The translations under genes were made by a program, and so were the position numbers. From Thioalkalivibrio sp. ALE31 (lineage in GTDB: Bacteria; Pseudomonadota; Gammaproteobacteria; Ectothiorhodospirales; Ectothiorhodospiraceae): DNA of 64,000 bases. The notes under the pieces were generated by a model. The model was not told the origin of the DNA and did no database searches. It was given only the letters and a program-made list of their open reading frames with translations. Each line of letters begins with the position of its first letter. The first letter of the stretch is position 1. Shown here piece after piece: positions 63,310 to 64,000 of this stretch. Location: the NCBI RefSeq assembly GCF_000377405.1, contig NZ_KB905023.1, positions 62,001 through 126,000 of the forward strand, in the 5' to 3' direction.

Positions 63310-64000
63310 ATGACTCCACTGGCCCGCGAACTGGAACAACTGCTGGCACCCGGCGATCGGCTACTCGATCCGGCGGACTGCTGGACGTATGGCGCGGACA
63401 ACTCGAAGCTCCACGCGGTCCCGGACGCAGTGGCCTTCCCGCGCGACGCGGATACCGTGCGCGAGCTGGTAGGACTGTGCCGGCGCCTGGGCGTCGCCCT
63501 CACCTGCCGCGGGCGCGGGACGGGCACCACGGGCGCCGCGGTGCCGGACCACGGGGGGCTGGTGGTGTCCTTCGAGCACATGAACCGCATCCTCGAGGTG
63601 GACCCGGACAATCGCTGGCTGATCGCGGAACCCGGCGTCACCAACGGCGAGATCCAGCAGGCCGCGGGACGCCACGGCTTTTTCTGGCCACCGGATCCGA
63701 CCAGCAGCGCCTACTGCACCCTGGGCGGCAACCTGGCGTACAACTCCGCGGGGCCGCATGCGGTGAAGTACGGCACCCCGCGGGACAACACCCTGGGCCT
63801 CGCCGGCGTGGCCGGCACCGGAGAGGCCTTTCGCACCGGGGTCCACACCACCAAGGGTGTCGTGGGTTACGACCTCACCCGGCTGCTGATCGGCTCCGAG
63901 GGCACGCTGGCCGTGATCACGGAGGCCACGCTGCGCCTCACCCCCAGGCCGGAGGCGACCCGCCTGATCCAGGCGGTATATCGCAATGTCGGCGACGCTG
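63310..64000 (+). CDS. FAD-linked oxidase (GlcD/D-lactate dehydrogenase type), N-terminal part
   Basis: The first 230 residues of a PCMH/FAD-binding-4 flavoprotein, cut by the right edge. The FAD motif CRGRGTGTTGAAVP, the block TLGGNLAYNSAGPHAVKYG and the segment LLIGSEGTLAVITEATLRL identify the GlcD/Dld group that oxidises 2-hydroxy acids. The exact substrate cannot be told from this part. The ATG at 63310 lies 9 nt after yraN. Confidence 0.88.
   Translation, partial: MTPLARELEQLLAPGDRLLDPADCWTYGADNSKLHAVPDAVAFPRDADTVRELVGLCRRLGVALTCRGRGTGTTGAAVPDHGGLVVSFEHMNRILEVDPDNRWLIAEPGVTNGEIQQAAGRHGFFWPPDPTSSAYCTLGGNLAYNSAGPHAVKYGTPRDNTLGLAGVAGTGEAFRTGVHTTKGVVGYDLTRLLIGSEGTLAVITEATLRLTPRPEATRLIQAVYRNVGDA

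Overview
The window is a GC-rich chromosomal segment of a gammaproteobacterium made almost entirely of conserved housekeeping clusters. Gene order follows Pseudomonas and other non-enteric gammaproteobacteria: lnt-corC-ybeY-ybeZ-miaB, ssb-MFS-uvrA, the complete S10/spc/alpha ribosomal clusters, tRNA(Tyr-Gly-Thr)-tuf, pilBCD-coaE-zapD, secA-argJ-Nudix/ThiE, a complete mraZ-to-lpxC division and wall (dcw) cluster, and rnpB-rsmI/lpoA-yraN. Base composition, the DUF2189 membrane protein and the dciA-type helicase loader suggest an Ectothiorhodospiraceae/Thioalkalivibrio-like organism. That assignment is inference and cannot be proven from this sequence alone.

Layout. 1-2.35 kb: leuS 5' end, a DUF2189 membrane protein, and a YbeL-type zinc ribbon protein. 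2.37-8.0 kb: lipoprotein acylation, CorC, rRNA maturation (YbeY), PhoH-like ATPase and MiaB on the minus strand, with a 288-bp palindromic repeat between miaB and ybeZ. 8.0-13.0 kb: ssb, a YajR-like MFS transporter and uvrA. 13.1-27.8 kb: rplQ back to rpsJ and tuf, all on the minus strand, including the short rpmJ and rpmD. 27.8-28.2 kb: three tRNA genes. 28.4-33.7 kb: type IV pilus assembly genes pilBCD, coaE and zapD. 33.8-38.8 kb: a Nudix/ThiE-like fusion, argJ and secA. 38.9-39.2 kb: a second copy of the palindromic repeat. 39.2-41.5 kb: M23 peptidase, dciA and lpxC. 41.6-59.2 kb: ftsZ back to mraZ, tightly overlapping, with a clear mraZ promoter and three MraZ operator boxes. 59.5-60.2 kb: rnpB and a CACGAAG-rich inverted repeat. 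60.2-64 kb: rsmI, lpoA, yraN and the start of a FAD-linked oxidase.

The genes divide into translation (ribosomal proteins, EF-Tu, tRNAs, RNase P RNA, MiaB, RsmI, YbeY, LeuS), envelope growth (dcw cluster, LpxC, LpoA, M23 peptidase, Lnt, SecA, SecY), DNA maintenance (SSB, UvrA, DciA) and pili. I see no prophage, defence island or CRISPR array.

The most unusual content is non-coding. Two homologous elements (6334-6621 and 38875-39178, opposite orientations) have CTAG ends, 33-bp terminal inverted repeats and internal hairpins. Their stems differ between the copies, but most differences are matched by complementary changes in the opposite arm. A separate 229-bp element beside rnpB has perfect 43-bp inverted arms. 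Several genes use TTG or GTG starts (lpxC, ftsQ, rsmI, lpoA, yraN, ftsI, zapD, rplR), as judged from Shine-Dalgarno placement, overlaps and family alignment.
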